Shown: positions 10,883 to 23,175, counted from the stretch's first letter. The stretch is DNA of 64,000 nt from Cryptomeria japonica (GCF_030272615.1 NC_081414.1:341732717-341796716), one strand, 5' to 3'. Notes: generated from the sequence alone by a model not told the origin. Translations and numbers: made by a program.

Positions 10883-11854
10883 TCTCCATCATAGAACTAA
10901 TTTCAAGAATCTGGTGAATGATCCCTGCCAACTGCTAATGAACCCCACTCACATTCTGTTCAATCAATAAGTTAACAATAATTTGCAAATCCGATTTGCA
11001 GGTAACCTTCTACCACCCCAACTCCAAGGCACGCTTTAGGGAATAGAAAATTGCTAATCCCTCCATAAATTTATTAGACTATTGCCCTTTACGCACCGAG
11101 AAGAAGAAAACCACCTCCCCCCTACTATCCCTACCAACACCGCCAATCCTAGCAGGGCCTGGATTACCCCTAGAGGAGCCATCAGTGTTAATCTTGATGG
11201 ACTCGTCCTGAGGGGGCATCCACCTTTCCATCCTTTGAACCATCTTCATAGCACGTCTACCTATCCTAACACATGTTGAGGTGGGTGACATCTCCTGCAG
11301 ACCCAACCTACTCACAATATCAGCCTCTCCTATATCCAGAGGAAAATTCACCACACATTTAGCTTTCACCATCTCCCGAATCATACCAATGATTCTATTC
11401 CACACTTGTTGAACTAACAATCTGACCTCCCTATAGATCATCCTATTCCTCTCTAGCCAGATCTTCCATAGTATGAAAATGGGCCCAATATGCTAGACAG
11501 TCTGGAGAAAAGAGGACAAAATAGGAGGCCTGCCCAAATTGCTCCAAAACTCCACCAAAGAATCTGTGTGAACACAAGGATGCTTCCACACCCCCCACCA
11601 GTAATGCCAAATTACATCTGAGAAAGGGCATCTAAAGAATAGAAGTGAGGTATCATCCTCCTCATTACCACACAAAACACAGATGGAAGGCCCAATAAAT
11701 CCATGCTTGTGAATATTGTCCCAAGTTAGACATCTATTCACAGCCAAATTCCAAGAGAAATAGTTACACTTCGGCCAAGAAAAATTATTCCACACATGTT
11801 TCCACCAAAGCACCTCCCTCCCCTCCAATCTTCAGGACAACAGCTCCTGGTATA
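10883..11854 (-). pseudogene. LINE ORF2 C-terminus: zf-RVT and RNase H (part B)
   Basis: The minus strand from 11854 carries the zf-RVT region (LWWKHVWNNFSWPKC, then CVLCGNEEDD and FFRCPF; the usual His before FF is Leu here). A linker follows, then a plant LINE RNase H: INTDGSSRGNPGPA (first Asp), FMEGLAIF (Glu) and CKSDLQIIVN (Asp). Stops interrupt near 11079, 10999 and 10937; several are Trp or Gln codons changed to TAG or TGA. The reading QLAGIIHQILEISS continues right up to 10883, where the copia-1 LTR starts, so the LINE is interrupted there. The part immediately upstream in the LINE is at 18584-18793, on the far side of the nested element. Confidence 0.85.
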
Positions 11855-12644
11855 TGTTGGCATTCTACACTCTAGTGAGAAATTAAGGTGTTGTCATTGA
11901 TGGAAACCTACTTGCAACTTACCAGCAACCCTCCGGCAACCTTGTTGATCTTCAAGCACCGGCACCGACAGAAAGTTTACCGACAATGGCAAAGATGATT
12001 ACCAGCACCCCAGCCGATAGGATTTTTATTATTACATTTTGTATTTAATTGTAATATCTTTTTGTAAGCTAACAAGGCAGATTGTAATAGGACTCATGTA
12101 TAAGTATGAGATCTTGTAGATCATTTGTAATGTGATTATGATTGTGATGCGGATATGGTCAGATTATTGCAGAAGTAATATGCGAATTTCAGAATAAGGT
12201 CTATGGAAGTTGTTGAGCTTAAACCGGTACTGAACCTGACACAGCAGATGCTGAACCGAAGCAATACATGATATTGGATTTACATAATCCATTTTTGTAA
12301 GTCAGTGAGACTTCCATTGTGTTATTAAGCAATGAGCATTAGGGAGTTGGCCTTCTTGCATGTGCAGGCCCATATTGTAAGTAGTATCCATTTATTGGCT
12401 AGTAGATGAATATTGTGGGTCACAGATCCCACTGAGGTTTTTCTCACATCGGGTTTCCTCATCAAAAATATTGTGTTATGGTATGCTTTCTATGTTGTGG
12501 TTATTGTTCTTATTTACTGCATTAATTCTGGTTTACCGGTACATTGTTTTGGAATGCAATTTGTTTAATAAGTTAAGAAAATCCATAAACCGACAAGATA
12601 CTAATTCACCCCCCCCCCTCTCAATATCTTTGGGAATCCTAACA
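11855..12644 (+). repeat. 5' LTR of nested element (790 bp)
   Basis: Starts TGTTGGCATTCTACAC and ends GGGAATCCTAACA. It pairs with 17796-18583. It contains TTGTCATTGATGG near the start, a TATA-like TGTATAAGTATG at 12097-12108 and a poly-C run (12609-12618) followed by TCTCA close to its end. Confidence 0.9.
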
Positions 12645-12646
12645 AT

Positions 12647-12658
12647 TGGTATCAGAGC
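12647..12658 (+). other. Primer-binding site, tRNA-iMet (nested element)
   Basis: TGGTATCAGAGC lies two bases downstream of the LTR end and matches the canonical plant copia primer site exactly. Confidence 0.92.
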
Positions 12659-12715
12659 TTGGTCCTCTATTTTCAAAAGCCTAATAGATTGAGGGATATT
12701 CTAACATCGGTACAG

Positions 12716-13827
12716 ATGGATAGCTTGAGAAAGCAATTAGAAGGAGCTCTTGTAAACTATGATACAGAAAAAATGAAGAATGTCAAACTTGAAGATGATC
12801 TGAAGGTTACATAGGAAATTATTCAAGGACTTTAGGAGAATTATACTATTGCCCAGAACAAAAGAAGAGAACTTCATGAGAAGATGCAAAAAGATGATGA
12901 TGAAAAAGAAACTCTTAATGATCTTGTAAACAAGATGAGACATGAGAACATGTCCTTAAGGAATGAGATGCATGATATGACTATGAGATTTTGTAAAGAG
13001 ACTGAAAACAGAAAGAAGAATGAAGATGACTTGGCTAGAAGAATCAATGATGTTGGAAATGAAAATCTAAGACTCAATCATGAGAATGATATGTTAAAGA
13101 TAGATTTGATTCACTTGGAGAATGGTAAAACTGAACTCGTGAGGTAGAAAGATTTCTTGGAAAATGAACTGGCTGCTGCAAATCAACATAAAAAGAAATT
13201 CAAGAAAAGTTCAAAAGAACTTGATGAGATGCTGAAAAATCAGAAACCTAAAGGAGATACAAAAGGAATTGGCTTTGAAGTTGGTGAAAGCTTTAGTACT
13301 GCAAACAATTCTGATCACAGTAAATCGGTAAGACAACCTAGTGCTTATAAATTTAATGGGAAATGCTTTAACTATAACAAGTATGGTCATAGAGAAAATC
13401 AATGTAGATTGAGAAATAATCACAACATTACTCCACCCACCAGTCAATGTTCGAAATGCACAAAATTGGTCATAATGCTGAAAACTGCAGAATGAATGTT
13501 AGATGTTATGTTTGTGGAAGATTCAGACACTTATCTAATCAATGTAGAACACAAACCGACATAGGATATGGAAAAGCAATTCAGAAAAACAATGTGACTT
13601 GTTATGCTTGTAACAAGATTGGACATATTGCAAAATTTTGTAGAAGTAAGACTTCATCGGCAAATAACAAAGGACCCAGTTTAAAAGGCAAAGAGAAGGT
13701 TGAAGAAGTAAAGCAAGAATTCTCAAAACAATGGATTAGAAAGACAGATCAAAATGTTGATGTGACTATTCCTCCACTGGTAGACCTGAGTATCACTCCA
13801 CCGGCAGGAGATTCTTCATCTAACTAA
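12716..13827 (+). pseudogene. Gag-like protein: coiled coil plus four zinc knuckles
   Basis: From MDSLRKQLEGAL at 12716, one frame with stops (near 12813, 12834 and 13146) gives a long Glu/Lys/Asn-rich coiled coil to about 13230. It then gives CCHC motifs: a degenerate CFNYNKYGHRENQC (second Cys is Tyr), CSKC (followed by a one-base loss near 13457), then in the next frame HKIGHNAENC, CYVCGRFRHLSNQC and CYACNKIGHIAKFC. The C-terminus is Pro-rich. The usual copia capsid core is not seen N-terminal to the knuckles, so this would be an RNA-binding protein lacking a standard capsid domain, or one with a diverged capsid. It probably packages the element RNA (inference). The frameshift and stops make this copy inactive. 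Confidence 0.75.
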
Positions 13828-14129
13828 GAAATAACTTTTGGGGGTATGGCAACAAATTGAAAAACATGCTATTTTACCCTCGGTTGATGGTGAGAAGTTG
13901 AATTACTTCTTTACCGACAGACGAATTAAGTTTTCACTTAACCAGTAGGCATTTAATGTGGTAGTTGAAGGAAATGATATTATAAAGCAAGTGTTTTTCA
14001 CTCTTTTTCAGTCACTGAGCATTCAAATTTCCTAAGAGCATGAAAAACCCGAGTGAAGGCATCCACAGCGAGAAGTGAAGCAAATCATTCAAGCAATCAA
14101 ACCTAAAGGCAGATTAAGGTATTTATACA

Positions 14130-17100
14130 ATGGCTTCCTCCTCTGCACCTCAATTCATTGCAAACCCTACTATTGTTGAAGTGGTCAAATGCCCTAGGCC
14201 CATATTTAAAATCATTCTTGAAATGGCGAAGAAGGATGATACACTAGGAGCATTTTCTAAAATACCCAAAGGAGTTGCTTATGCTGAAGACCCTAGGATT
14301 TACATACATTGTCATATTGAGGAACTTGGTGATAATGAGATTTTGAACATGTATAAGACTATAATATGTGATGAGAATGGTAATGTGAAGTCGGAACACA
14401 AGATAATTGAAACCCTAGGTTTTGTGGAAATACTTAACATTCCTAATTTTCCCAAGGAAGTTATAAGGATTATACTTAGTAGAGTTCATGGGGAGTTCTT
14501 TTGGCTAGATTCCATTCATAAGATAACAAGGGAAGCAGTTAGGGCAGTGACTAGCTTACCTTCCACTGGTAGCAAACCAGAGAAAGGAAAGAAGGTCTCT
14601 AATGACACTGTAATGACCCTAACCAACGCAACATATGACAGAAGATCCTTGAGAGTCAATGATGTGAAGGATATTAATGTAAGATTCATTAGCATGATTC
14701 TAGGATACAAGACTACACATGCCAACAGACTAAACTCTATTTCTAGTTTATGTATCAAAAGTGCTTATGATATGGTTTTCTAGTAATGCAAAAATTGACA
14801 TATGTGAATGGTTGAAGGATGAACTAATTGACAATCTGAAGAAAATTAAAGGAGAAAAGAAAGGTACATTTAGATTTGGTAACTTTCTTGTGTGTCTATT
14901 GCTATATATCACTAAGGAAATACCCAGTATAGGAAGAAAAGAATTTGGCTTTGACATACTAGTAGGAAAACAACTTTTGGATATCTTAAACAACATGGGA
15001 GATAACAGGGAAAAGAAAATATTTGAACACTTTCATGCATTAAAGGCTAGAATGAAGATTAGGGAAAGACTATCTCAATCCATAGTTGATAAATACCAAA
15101 ATGAGATATTCTTTATTCTTAAGAAAGATGAAATTTGGATGGAGGCAGTGGTTCCTAGAACTGTCTGGGTAACTGAAATGGGTTATGAGGCAGATGAGAA
15201 CTTAATAGAAACATATGCTAAAGCCCTTCTTGAAGCTCCTAAAGAACCAACAGAAGAAGTATTTGGAAGTGCAGAAACTATTGAGAGCAAGGTTCAGTCA
15301 CATAAACAAATAAAGAAAACAGAACAAACAATTAGAAAAGAAGCAAGACAGACAAAAGTGATTAAGGAAAACATATTAAATATGACTGGTATTAAGGAGA
15401 GTGACTTGGAAGGATTACAACTGGAAGCACATCTTTCACTGGTTGGTACCTCCTCTGATAGTGAAATACCGACAGAATTTAAGAGAGTAGAGAGGAAAAG
15501 GAAACCTTCACCAGTACCCGCTCCTACACCTAAAAGAACAAGAAGGAAACAACAGGCAATAAGGCCTCCGGTAAAGAAAATGACACCCAGGAGGAAAAAG
15601 GTAAAACAAGTTATCCCTCCACTTGATAATCTTCTAAATGAAATAACTGAAGATGGAAACTTGTCCAATGTCAACAAGTTGTATGATACTTTTACTACTG
15701 AAGAAAAGGAAAGTATAGAAAATAGTGTTATTCTACACCTAGACATTTACAAAAAAAAATTGATAGAAGTTGTAGATGATCTACCAAGTGATTTGTACAG
15801 AAGACTAGATGCAAAGAGATTAGAAATTGTGGAATTAGACAAGAAGATAAAGGTAGAAAAATTACTTGCAGTTCACCTAGTGAAATCAGCAGAAGAAATT
15901 GATGAACTAATAAGTGAGGCTAACAAGACTGTATTTTCTACTGGTCACCGACATGTAGCTTTAATGGGTGGTAGAATGAATGAAATATCTGAAGAAACAA
16001 CAGACAAATGGGATATCTTCTTTGTGGAGAAAGAAAATCAAGAAGAACTTAAAAGACCAAAGACTTTCAAAGTCTACCAGAAGGATAAGGATAAAGGTAA
16101 AGGCAAAGTAGGTGGTCCTCTGAGCATAAAAGTAACTGACAATTTGCCCCCACCTTCTTCTGATACTCCACCGACATAGACTGTTGATACACCACCAGTA
16201 ACAGATAATGTTGAGAGTATGGAGACAACACATGAAGACACCAATCCTGATTCAGAGGTATTGTATACTATGAATATTGATACTCAAGAGGTCAACATTA
16301 TGGTTGATAAGGAAACCGCTGAGAAGAAATATGTGGCATCTGAGCCACTAGCTGAGGATACAGTTGGAAACATTGAGATTGGGATTGAAACACACACTAA
16401 ACAATCAACTGATGTACACATTGAAAAATCTACTGAGTTAGAGCAACCAGCTACTAATAAATCTATTGAGATACCGGCAGTAGACAATTTAGAGGTACAT
16501 ATAGAGAAACCGACAGTAGCTGAGAAGCCCAAACCTTTGCTAGTTGAGACGCAAAAACAGACTAACCTACCAAAGGTCAACATAAGCAAAGAGATTACTC
16601 ACATCGGCAGCATGGAGATTGTTAAGGCAGTTGGACAGTCATCTGGTTCCTCCTTAACGGAATTCAAACTGACAAATATAACAAAGGTATTATTGGATTC
16701 CATCAAGAAAATTACAGAGTGTAATGCACGAGCATACAAGGCAATTGATGACACCATTCCTTTATTGAAATTGATTGCACCCAAGTGCATTGTGGAAAAT
16801 AAGGATTATTTGAAGCAGTTAGACACATTGTCTAAATACATAACCCCAAATCTTCTAACAGTTGATCAAATCAATGAAGAGACTTTCAGTGAGAGAATGA
16901 ATAAAGAGAAAGAAAAATTATTTTAAGAGTCAATAAAGAAATACACGGAACACATTGATACCTTATCACTGGTACTAGGAAAAACAATAACGAAATTCAA
17001 GGAGTTGTATAGGGATACATGCAAAACTGATGTTTTGGCAATGGATATAGACAAGAAAATCAGTGAGGCATAGAAAGAAAAAAAATTTAATTGTTGATAA

Positions 17101-17437
17101 TCTCATTGGTTCACCTGAACCATTATCGGTAATAGAGCAGGAAATAGGAAAACTTGAAGAAAAACTAGAGAAGTTGGAAAAGGAGAAGGAAAGAATAAAG
17201 TTCAAGGCTAAGGAACTGAAATGTAGACTTGGTCTAAAACTTGACATCCTCATCTCTTTGAGAAAAGAGATATCAGAGGTACTTGTTTTAGGAATTAAGA
17301 CACCAGAAGAGAAAATGCACATAATCACTGGTACAATTCAAAGGATAGAAACAACATTGAAAGATAGTGAAAGGTTCACTGACAACTTAAATTTTGTATT
17401 GGCAGAACTTTTTCAAATTGTAACCAACCGGTTATAG
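14130..17437 (+). pseudogene. ORF2 of nested element: long protein of unknown function
   Basis: Starts MASSSAPQFIANP at 14130. A frameshift lies near 14775 (an extra T in a T run) and a stop (TAG) at 16177, after which the same frame continues. Another stop at 16924 and a frame change near 17060 lead to the last block, ending at 17437. Conceptually it is about 1,100 residues. It has an N-terminal globular region (WLDSIHKITREAVRAV), a middle domain (VVPRTVWVTEMGYEAD), a strongly basic segment with Pro (KRTRRKQQAIRPPVKK; possible nuclear localisation or RNA-binding), a Thr/Glu/Val-rich low-complexity part, and a C-terminal coiled coil (EKLEKLEKEKERIKF). No enzyme motif is recognised. Position between gag and the 3' LTR suggests an accessory protein of the element. 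The length kept despite stops suggests it was once selected. Confidence 0.65.
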
Positions 17438-17479
17438 GGTTCTAGCAATGGACTACACTCATTTGATGATTGACAACCT

Positions 17480-17795
17480 TTGTCATTGATGTCAAAGGGA
17501 GAGTAGTAGGAATGAGAAAAATAATGGACAGAAGAGATCATCTACTCAGGGGGAGCACACAATTTTGGTAAGATTTTTTCGACTTCAATTTTTGGATACA
17601 ATTTTGGATTTTTCTCATGAGTGTTGCCATCAATTCCAAAGGGGAGATCTAGTAGGAATGAGAAAAATAATGGACAAAAGAGATCATCAACTCAAGGGGA
17701 CCACATAGTTTCGGTAAGATTTTTTGGACTTCAATTTTTGGATACAATTTTGGATTTTTCTCACAAGTGTTGCCATCAATGCCAAAGGGGGAGAT
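17480..17795 (+). repeat. Tandem 145-bp units, each with a polypurine-like tract
   Basis: CAAAGGGAGAG at 17493, CAAAGGGGAGA at 17637 and CAAAGGGGGAGA at 17783 recur with spacings of 144 and 146 bp. The sequence between them is repeated too (GTAGGAATGAGAAAAATAAT; TTTTGGATACAATTTTGGAT). The last copy abuts the LTR and is the expected plus-strand primer. Each tract is preceded by a version of the 16-bp near-palindrome TTGTCATTGATGTCAA (17480, 17624, 17770). Confidence 0.88.
17783..17795 (+). other. Polypurine tract of nested element
   Basis: CAAAGGGGGAGAT lies directly before TGTTGGCATTC of the 3' LTR. This is the standard plant copia plus-strand primer context. Confidence 0.85.
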
Positions 17796-18583
17796 TGTTG
17801 GCATTCTACACTCTAGTGAGAAATGAAGGTGTTGTCATTGATGGCAACCTACTGGCAACTTAATAACAACCCTCTAGCAACCTTGTTGATCTTCAAGCAC
17901 CAACACTGGTAGATAGTTTATTGGCAGCGGAAAAGATGATTATCGACACCCTAGCCAACAAGATTTTATTCTTATATTTTGTATTTAATTGTAATATCTT
18001 TTTGTAAGCCAACAAGGCGGATTGTAATAGGACTCATGTATAAGTATGAGGTCTTCTAGATCATTTGTAATGTGATTATAATTGTGATGCAGATATGGTC
18101 GGATTATTATAGAAGTAATATGCGAATTTTAGAATAAGGTCTATGGAAGTTATTGAGCTTAAACCGGTATTGAACCTAGCATAGCAGATGCTAAACCAAA
18201 GCAGTACATGATATTGGTTTACATAATCCATTTTTGTAAGTCAGTGAGACTTCCATTGTGTTATTAGGCAGTGAGCTTTAGGCAGTTGGCCTTCCTGCAT
18301 GTGCAGGCCCCTATTGTAAGTAGTATTCATTTATTGGTCAGTAAGTGAATATTGTGAGTCACAAATCCCACCGAGGTTTTTCCCACACCAGGTTTCCTCA
18401 TTAAAAATATTGTGTTATGGTGTGATTTCTATGTTGTGGTTATTGTTCTTATTTACTGCATTAATTCTGGTTTACCGGTACACTGTTTTGGAATGTAATT
18501 TGTTTAATAAGTTAAGAAAATCCATAAATTGGCAAGATATTGATTCACCCCCACCCCTCTCAGTATCTTTGGGAATCCTAACA
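17796..18583 (+). repeat. 3' LTR of nested element (788 bp)
   Basis: Pairs with 11855-12644. Differences include C-to-T type changes in CCGG-containing words (for example CTCCGGCAACC versus CTCTAGCAACC), as expected for methylated, ageing DNA. Confidence 0.9.
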
Positions 18584-21500
18584 ATATCCACTAGCCATAG
18601 TGAAAATGCCCTTAGGGTTCGGGGACCAAGAAAGTCTATCCCTACCCTTAAGGGATCTACAGTGTCTACTTGCCAAAATGCCATATAGCTTAGCACACTC
18701 TTCAGTCATACTAGCAATCAACCATTCATTAGGAGCCTTCCACTGCTCCAACTTCAAATGCCCACACCTATAAACAGCCTTAAAGTCACTCACCCTAGAC
18801 CACCCTACCTCCAGGAACCTCTGGTAAAGGTTCCCAAGGTTGGGAAACTGATCAAGGATGGTGGGATATCCATCCCAAGAGTCAAACTAGAAAAAGTACC
18901 TCTTCCCCCTCTTACATATCCAAAAAAGTCCTTCCTTTATAAGAGAAGCCCCTTTCTTAAGAGTACTCCAAATCAAAGAACCTTTCCCTCAAAATGGATA
19001 TCTTGGTATTTTCTCCTTCAGGATCCTATGCATATATTTGTAGGCCAAAATCCTAGCCCAGCCTCAATCATGTTCAACACACCACCTATAGTACAATTTA
19101 GCTGCCAAAGCCTCCCTAAATAAAACAGACTTCCTTAAGCCAAGCCCACCCAACTGCTTCAAGCTACACACCAAGTCCCAATTGACAAGACACCATTTGT
19201 AGGAGGATAGGTTGTTTGCCCATAAGAATTGACTTGCCAGAGAATCCAATCCCTTCAAGAACCACTTATGGGCCACTTGGATCATACACCGATAAATCAG
19301 AAGAGCCTAAACCACTGAATGGATCAGTTGAAAAATTCCCACCAAAGGATAACCATCTGTGTGTCCAATGTTCAACCTTCATGAAAAATTTGTTCAAGAT
19401 ACCCTACCACGAATTCTTGAGTGGGTTACCAGTAGAGATAGGAATACCCAAGTAAGTCAAGGGAAGAGAACCAACTTGGAATATTGGGATATGAGCAATC
19501 CTCCTTTGAATATTTCCAAGTGTGTTGACGAAGAGAATGAAAGATTTATCCTCATTGATAAAATGGCCCGAAGCGACAAGATAAACATCCAAAACTTTAC
19601 ATAGATTCGAAGCTTCTCTAATCCGAGCTAGTCCCATCAAGGTCGTGTCATCAACAAATTGTAAATGGGACTGAGGATGCAAGTCATTTCCCCAATTCCA
19701 ACCTTGAATAATACCCAGACCCACATTATGCTTAATCAACCTCCCCAGACCCTCATCCAAAAGAATGAATAAGTATAGGGATAGGGGTCCCCCTAGCGAA
19801 GACCCCTAGAAGCACCAAACAACTCAATATGATCTCCATTGATTAGCACAAAGAAGGAGGTAGACATAACACAACTCATAACCCATTGAACCCATTCATC
19901 AGCAAAGCCAAAGGCCCTAAGGATCTTCTGGAAAAAGGACCAACGGACTCTATCATAAGCCTTAGCCATATCCAACTTAATAAACATAGCTTTTTCCTTG
20001 GAAGCTGCCATAGAATGAATGGTCTCAGTAGCAATGACCACACCATCCAGGATTTGGAAACCTTCTACAAACCCACTCTGCTCCTCCGAGATGACATTCC
20101 CAACCCAGTTCTTCAACCTCTCCGCTATCAACTTAGAAATGATCTTATAGATCACATTACAGAGAGAGATAGGGCAGAACTGGCCTAACCGGTCAGCCCC
20201 ATCACACTTGGGGATTAGTGAAATGAAAGTCGCATTCAAAGCATGAAGAATCTTCTTATTCCTTTAAGACTCTTGGACCACCTCCAATAAGTCCAATTTG
20301 ATAATATCCCATAAATCTTGAAAGAAATCAACTAGGAACCCATCCGGACAAGGGGCTTTTCCTTTCCTCATGATAAAAACAATCCTCTCAAGTTCTTCTA
20401 GCAAAATAGGACCCATAAGCTTCTCATTCATCTCCCTAGTAACTAGAGAAGGAATACAAGAAAGAAATTGATTCTCCTCTTCCGATTCCCCCTGAGTATC
20501 CTCGCTAAAGAGGGACCAAAAATAATATAAAGACTCCCTAGAGATCTCCTGCAAGGATAAACACTGCTCACCTCTATCATTAACTAGAATAGGATTAGAA
20601 TTGCCATGTCTTCTTATTTTCACTGAATTGAAGAAGAATGCAGTATTCTTATCCCCCACTTGAAGCCAATCAATATGAGCTCTTTGTTTCCAATAGATTT
20701 CCTCCCTAAGCTCCCATTCCTCTAAATCCTTGACTGCCCTATCTTCCTCCCTAAGAAAGGCTTTAGACAAACCATGCTCTCTTATTTCCCTGGTAATGTC
20801 ATTCAACACTATTTGAGAAGATTTCTTAGCATGAAAAATATTCCCGAAACACTGGCGATTCCACCATTTAAGCTGAAACTTAACAAATTGCAGCTGCTTG
20901 GCAAAAGTGTACATAGCAGTGCCAAAGGCTGGCCTCCCTTTCCTCCACCACTCCGCAACATGATCCTACAAAGAAGGATCTCACAACCACATAAGATGGA
21001 ATTTAAATGAAGGAGTGCGAGTGACCCGAGTAGAAGAAGACACCAACTTTATCGGCCAGTGGTCTGACCCTCTCCAGTCAAGAATCTCCAAACATGTGGA
21101 CCACCCCCCACCAACCCAAAAAAATAGAAACCAGAAAGCAATCCAATACTCCCCTACCCTCTTGTTGTTCCAAGTGAACAAACCATTACTGGGCTTAATG
21201 TCAATAAGATGCAATGAAGATGTACTATCCCAGAGAAGGAAAGAAGAAGGTTTCAAATGCATAACCACGCCCTTCTTCTCACACAACTCTAAAATGGCAT
21301 TGAAATCTCCCGCCATAATCCAAGGATGAAAAGGGAACAACCCTCACATAAAAGAAATGTGAGACCATAAATTATGCTTACCTTGAAGATCAGTGGGGGC
21401 ATAAATGTTAGTAAACAATATATATTCCCCAGTCTCAAGACTAGAGACAACCCTAGACAAAGAAGATCTGGAAGCAACCCACCAAATAGGATGAATCCTC

Positions 21501-21720
21501 AAGGGGTTCCAAAGGTAGGCCACCCCTCCAGAGGAGCCAACTACCCCAAGACACTAACACTCACCTCACCCCCAAAGCTTTGGCACCACACCTATCATAC
21601 TTTCCACAAAATTTTTAGTTTCCTGCAAGAATAGAACATCAGGTGAAGGACTTCTAATCAATTCTCGAACAACTTTTTGTTTAGGGCCATCATTCAAGCC
21701 CCTCACATTCCATGATCTAG
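18584..21720 (-). pseudogene. LINE ORF2: endonuclease and reverse transcriptase (part A)
   Basis: From 21715 downward, SWNVRGLNDGPKQ and FLQET are the N-terminal APE-type endonuclease motifs. GDFNAILELCEKKG (about 21305) and GSDHWPIKL (about 21055) complete it. A Glu-rich linker (20914-20264) leads to the RT: LIPKCDGADRLGQF, ISLCNVIYKIISK, FIKLDMAKAYDRV (catalytic Asp), then LQFVDDTTL (catalytic pair) near 19660. Post-RT pieces are at 19285-19064 and 18793-18584 (SWSPNPKGIFTMASGY). Frameshifts fall near 21300-21400, 19780 and 19300-19400, and there are several stops. The protein would nick DNA and prime reverse transcription at the target. The reading jumps to 11854 across the nested insertion. 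Confidence 0.88.
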
Positions 21721-21725
21721 CACAA

Positions 21726-23175
21726 TCATTTTGGAGGATTGGGAAAGTGAGAATCCAGAGTCTTTACTGACCCTGACTCAACCAAATTCTCCCCCATCAA
21801 TTTGATCTTATCCAAATCCTTCTTTCTACCAACCTTCGAATTCTTCTCCGAAGCTCCTTTCTTAATGTCTTTCTGATGAAGACCCAGGTGTATGGAGGTC
21901 TTATTACTTTTGACCCCAGCAGGTTCCAATTTCTGAGCTGTCGGAGAACCCTCCCTCCAAGCCAATTTCACTTCCGCACCCAAAGTGGGTCCCAACTTTA
22001 CCACTACTAGCTGATCCATCTCCATTTGTTGGCTTCCAACCACTTGCAAAGCTTGGGTAGAGTCCCAGATCACACTTTCCAGAACCACCCCTGATGCACC
22101 TTGATCCAAAGGGATTAACCCCAGATACACTTCTTGTTGGCTAAGGTCATCCAAGGCTTCAAATATGTTAAAGGTATCCTCCTCCTATCTCTCCTGCAAG
22201 GACCTCTTTTGTCCTTGATTCTTGTTCTTTGTCTTAACTGAGACAAAACCATCAACACCCATTACCTTCTCCGACACAACAACTTTTCCTTTATCAGCCC
22301 CATCTAGGTTATGGGTCGGGTGCTAAGGTTGGCACACCATCAGTTTATACCTAGGAGACTTGCACTATAAATGACCATACTCATGACACAGATGACACCA
22401 CAATGGTAAAGTCTCATAATCCAACTGCTGAACCCAAGAATAAGAGCCTACACACATATCTATAGCATCTGGAAAAGGTTTGCTAAGATCAATTTCAACA
22501 TAGATACGAGAAAAATTCATTACCTTTCTCCCCAGGGTTTGCATTGAAGATCCCACTAGCTTCCCAAGCAATGAAGCGAGCATCCATAACACACCCTCCT
22601 GACAGCATTCCATTGGAAAACCCGGTAAACGAACCCACACTAGAACCCTATTTGGGAGCTCCTTCAAAGGGTTAAACCTCGCATGCCAAGGTTTGATGAA
22701 CGACCCCACCTGGTTGTAATAATATGGGCCTCCTTCAAAAACCCTATTGTGATCCTCCATATAGTTGAAAGTAACCATGAAATAGTTGTTTGCCAACAAC
22801 ATAATCTCCATTTCCCCTTCTGGTGCCCAAGTCCTCTGTGCCCAATTTTCCAAAAAACTGCAGAGAAACCCTCATCCCCAAAAAATTGCAATATAGCGAG
22901 TGTTTTGAAAATTATTCAATATCTTTAGCTATCATCTCTGGAGGAATAACCAACCTTAGCCTCTCACTGCATCTCTCCAGACAACCATTAATCTTCGTAA
23001 TTTGAGAGCCACCAACACTACTAGACCTCGAATCTAAGGCAAAAAGATTATTATGAAAATTCTTAATAATTTGGGATGGGGATTTTGAACCCACCACAAC
23101 ACAAAAATCCATGACAGGAGGTGCCTTCGAGGCCTCTCCACCAATACTCAACATGGACCTCACAAAAAAACCCAC
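21726..23175 (-). pseudogene. LINE ORF1: DUF4283-like protein with zinc-knuckle remnant
   Basis: The minus strand begins near MGFFVRSMLSIGG (23175). It continues through SERLRLVIPPEM and KHSLYCNFLG into a DUF4283-like region (RTWAPEGEMEIMLLANN, VWVRLPGFPMECC, VGSSMQTLGRKVM, YVEIDLSKPFPDAI) at about 22900-22420. The knuckle-like LWCHLCHEYGHL follows at 22400-22365, with a stop right after HL. A Lys/Ser-rich tail runs to 21726, ending about 10 bp before the first ORF2 motif. ORF1 proteins of plant L1 elements bind the RNA. A stop and frame change near 22900 and the stop in the knuckle mark it as inactive. Confidence 0.82.

Larger units (their letters stand above)
11855..18583 (+). mobile_element. 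Pol-less copia-type LTR element nested in LINE
   Basis: Paired LTRs (11855-12644 and 17796-18583) start TGTTGGCATTC and end CCTAACA. A tRNA-iMet primer site follows the first and a polypurine tract precedes the second. The internal region encodes a coiled-coil/zinc-knuckle gag-like protein and a second long ORF of unknown function. No protease, integrase, RT or RNase H motif is seen, so it should be non-autonomous. The flanks GGTATA and ATATCC rejoin to GGTATATCC in the LINE. That is a short, irregular target duplication (ATA certain, 5 bp not exact). The LTRs differ at many sites, so the insertion is not recent. Confidence 0.85.

Noticed and set aside
14130-17437. Host gene interpretation of ORF2
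   Set aside because: It lies between an LTR primer site and a polypurine tract and is bounded by paired LTRs, so it belongs to the element.
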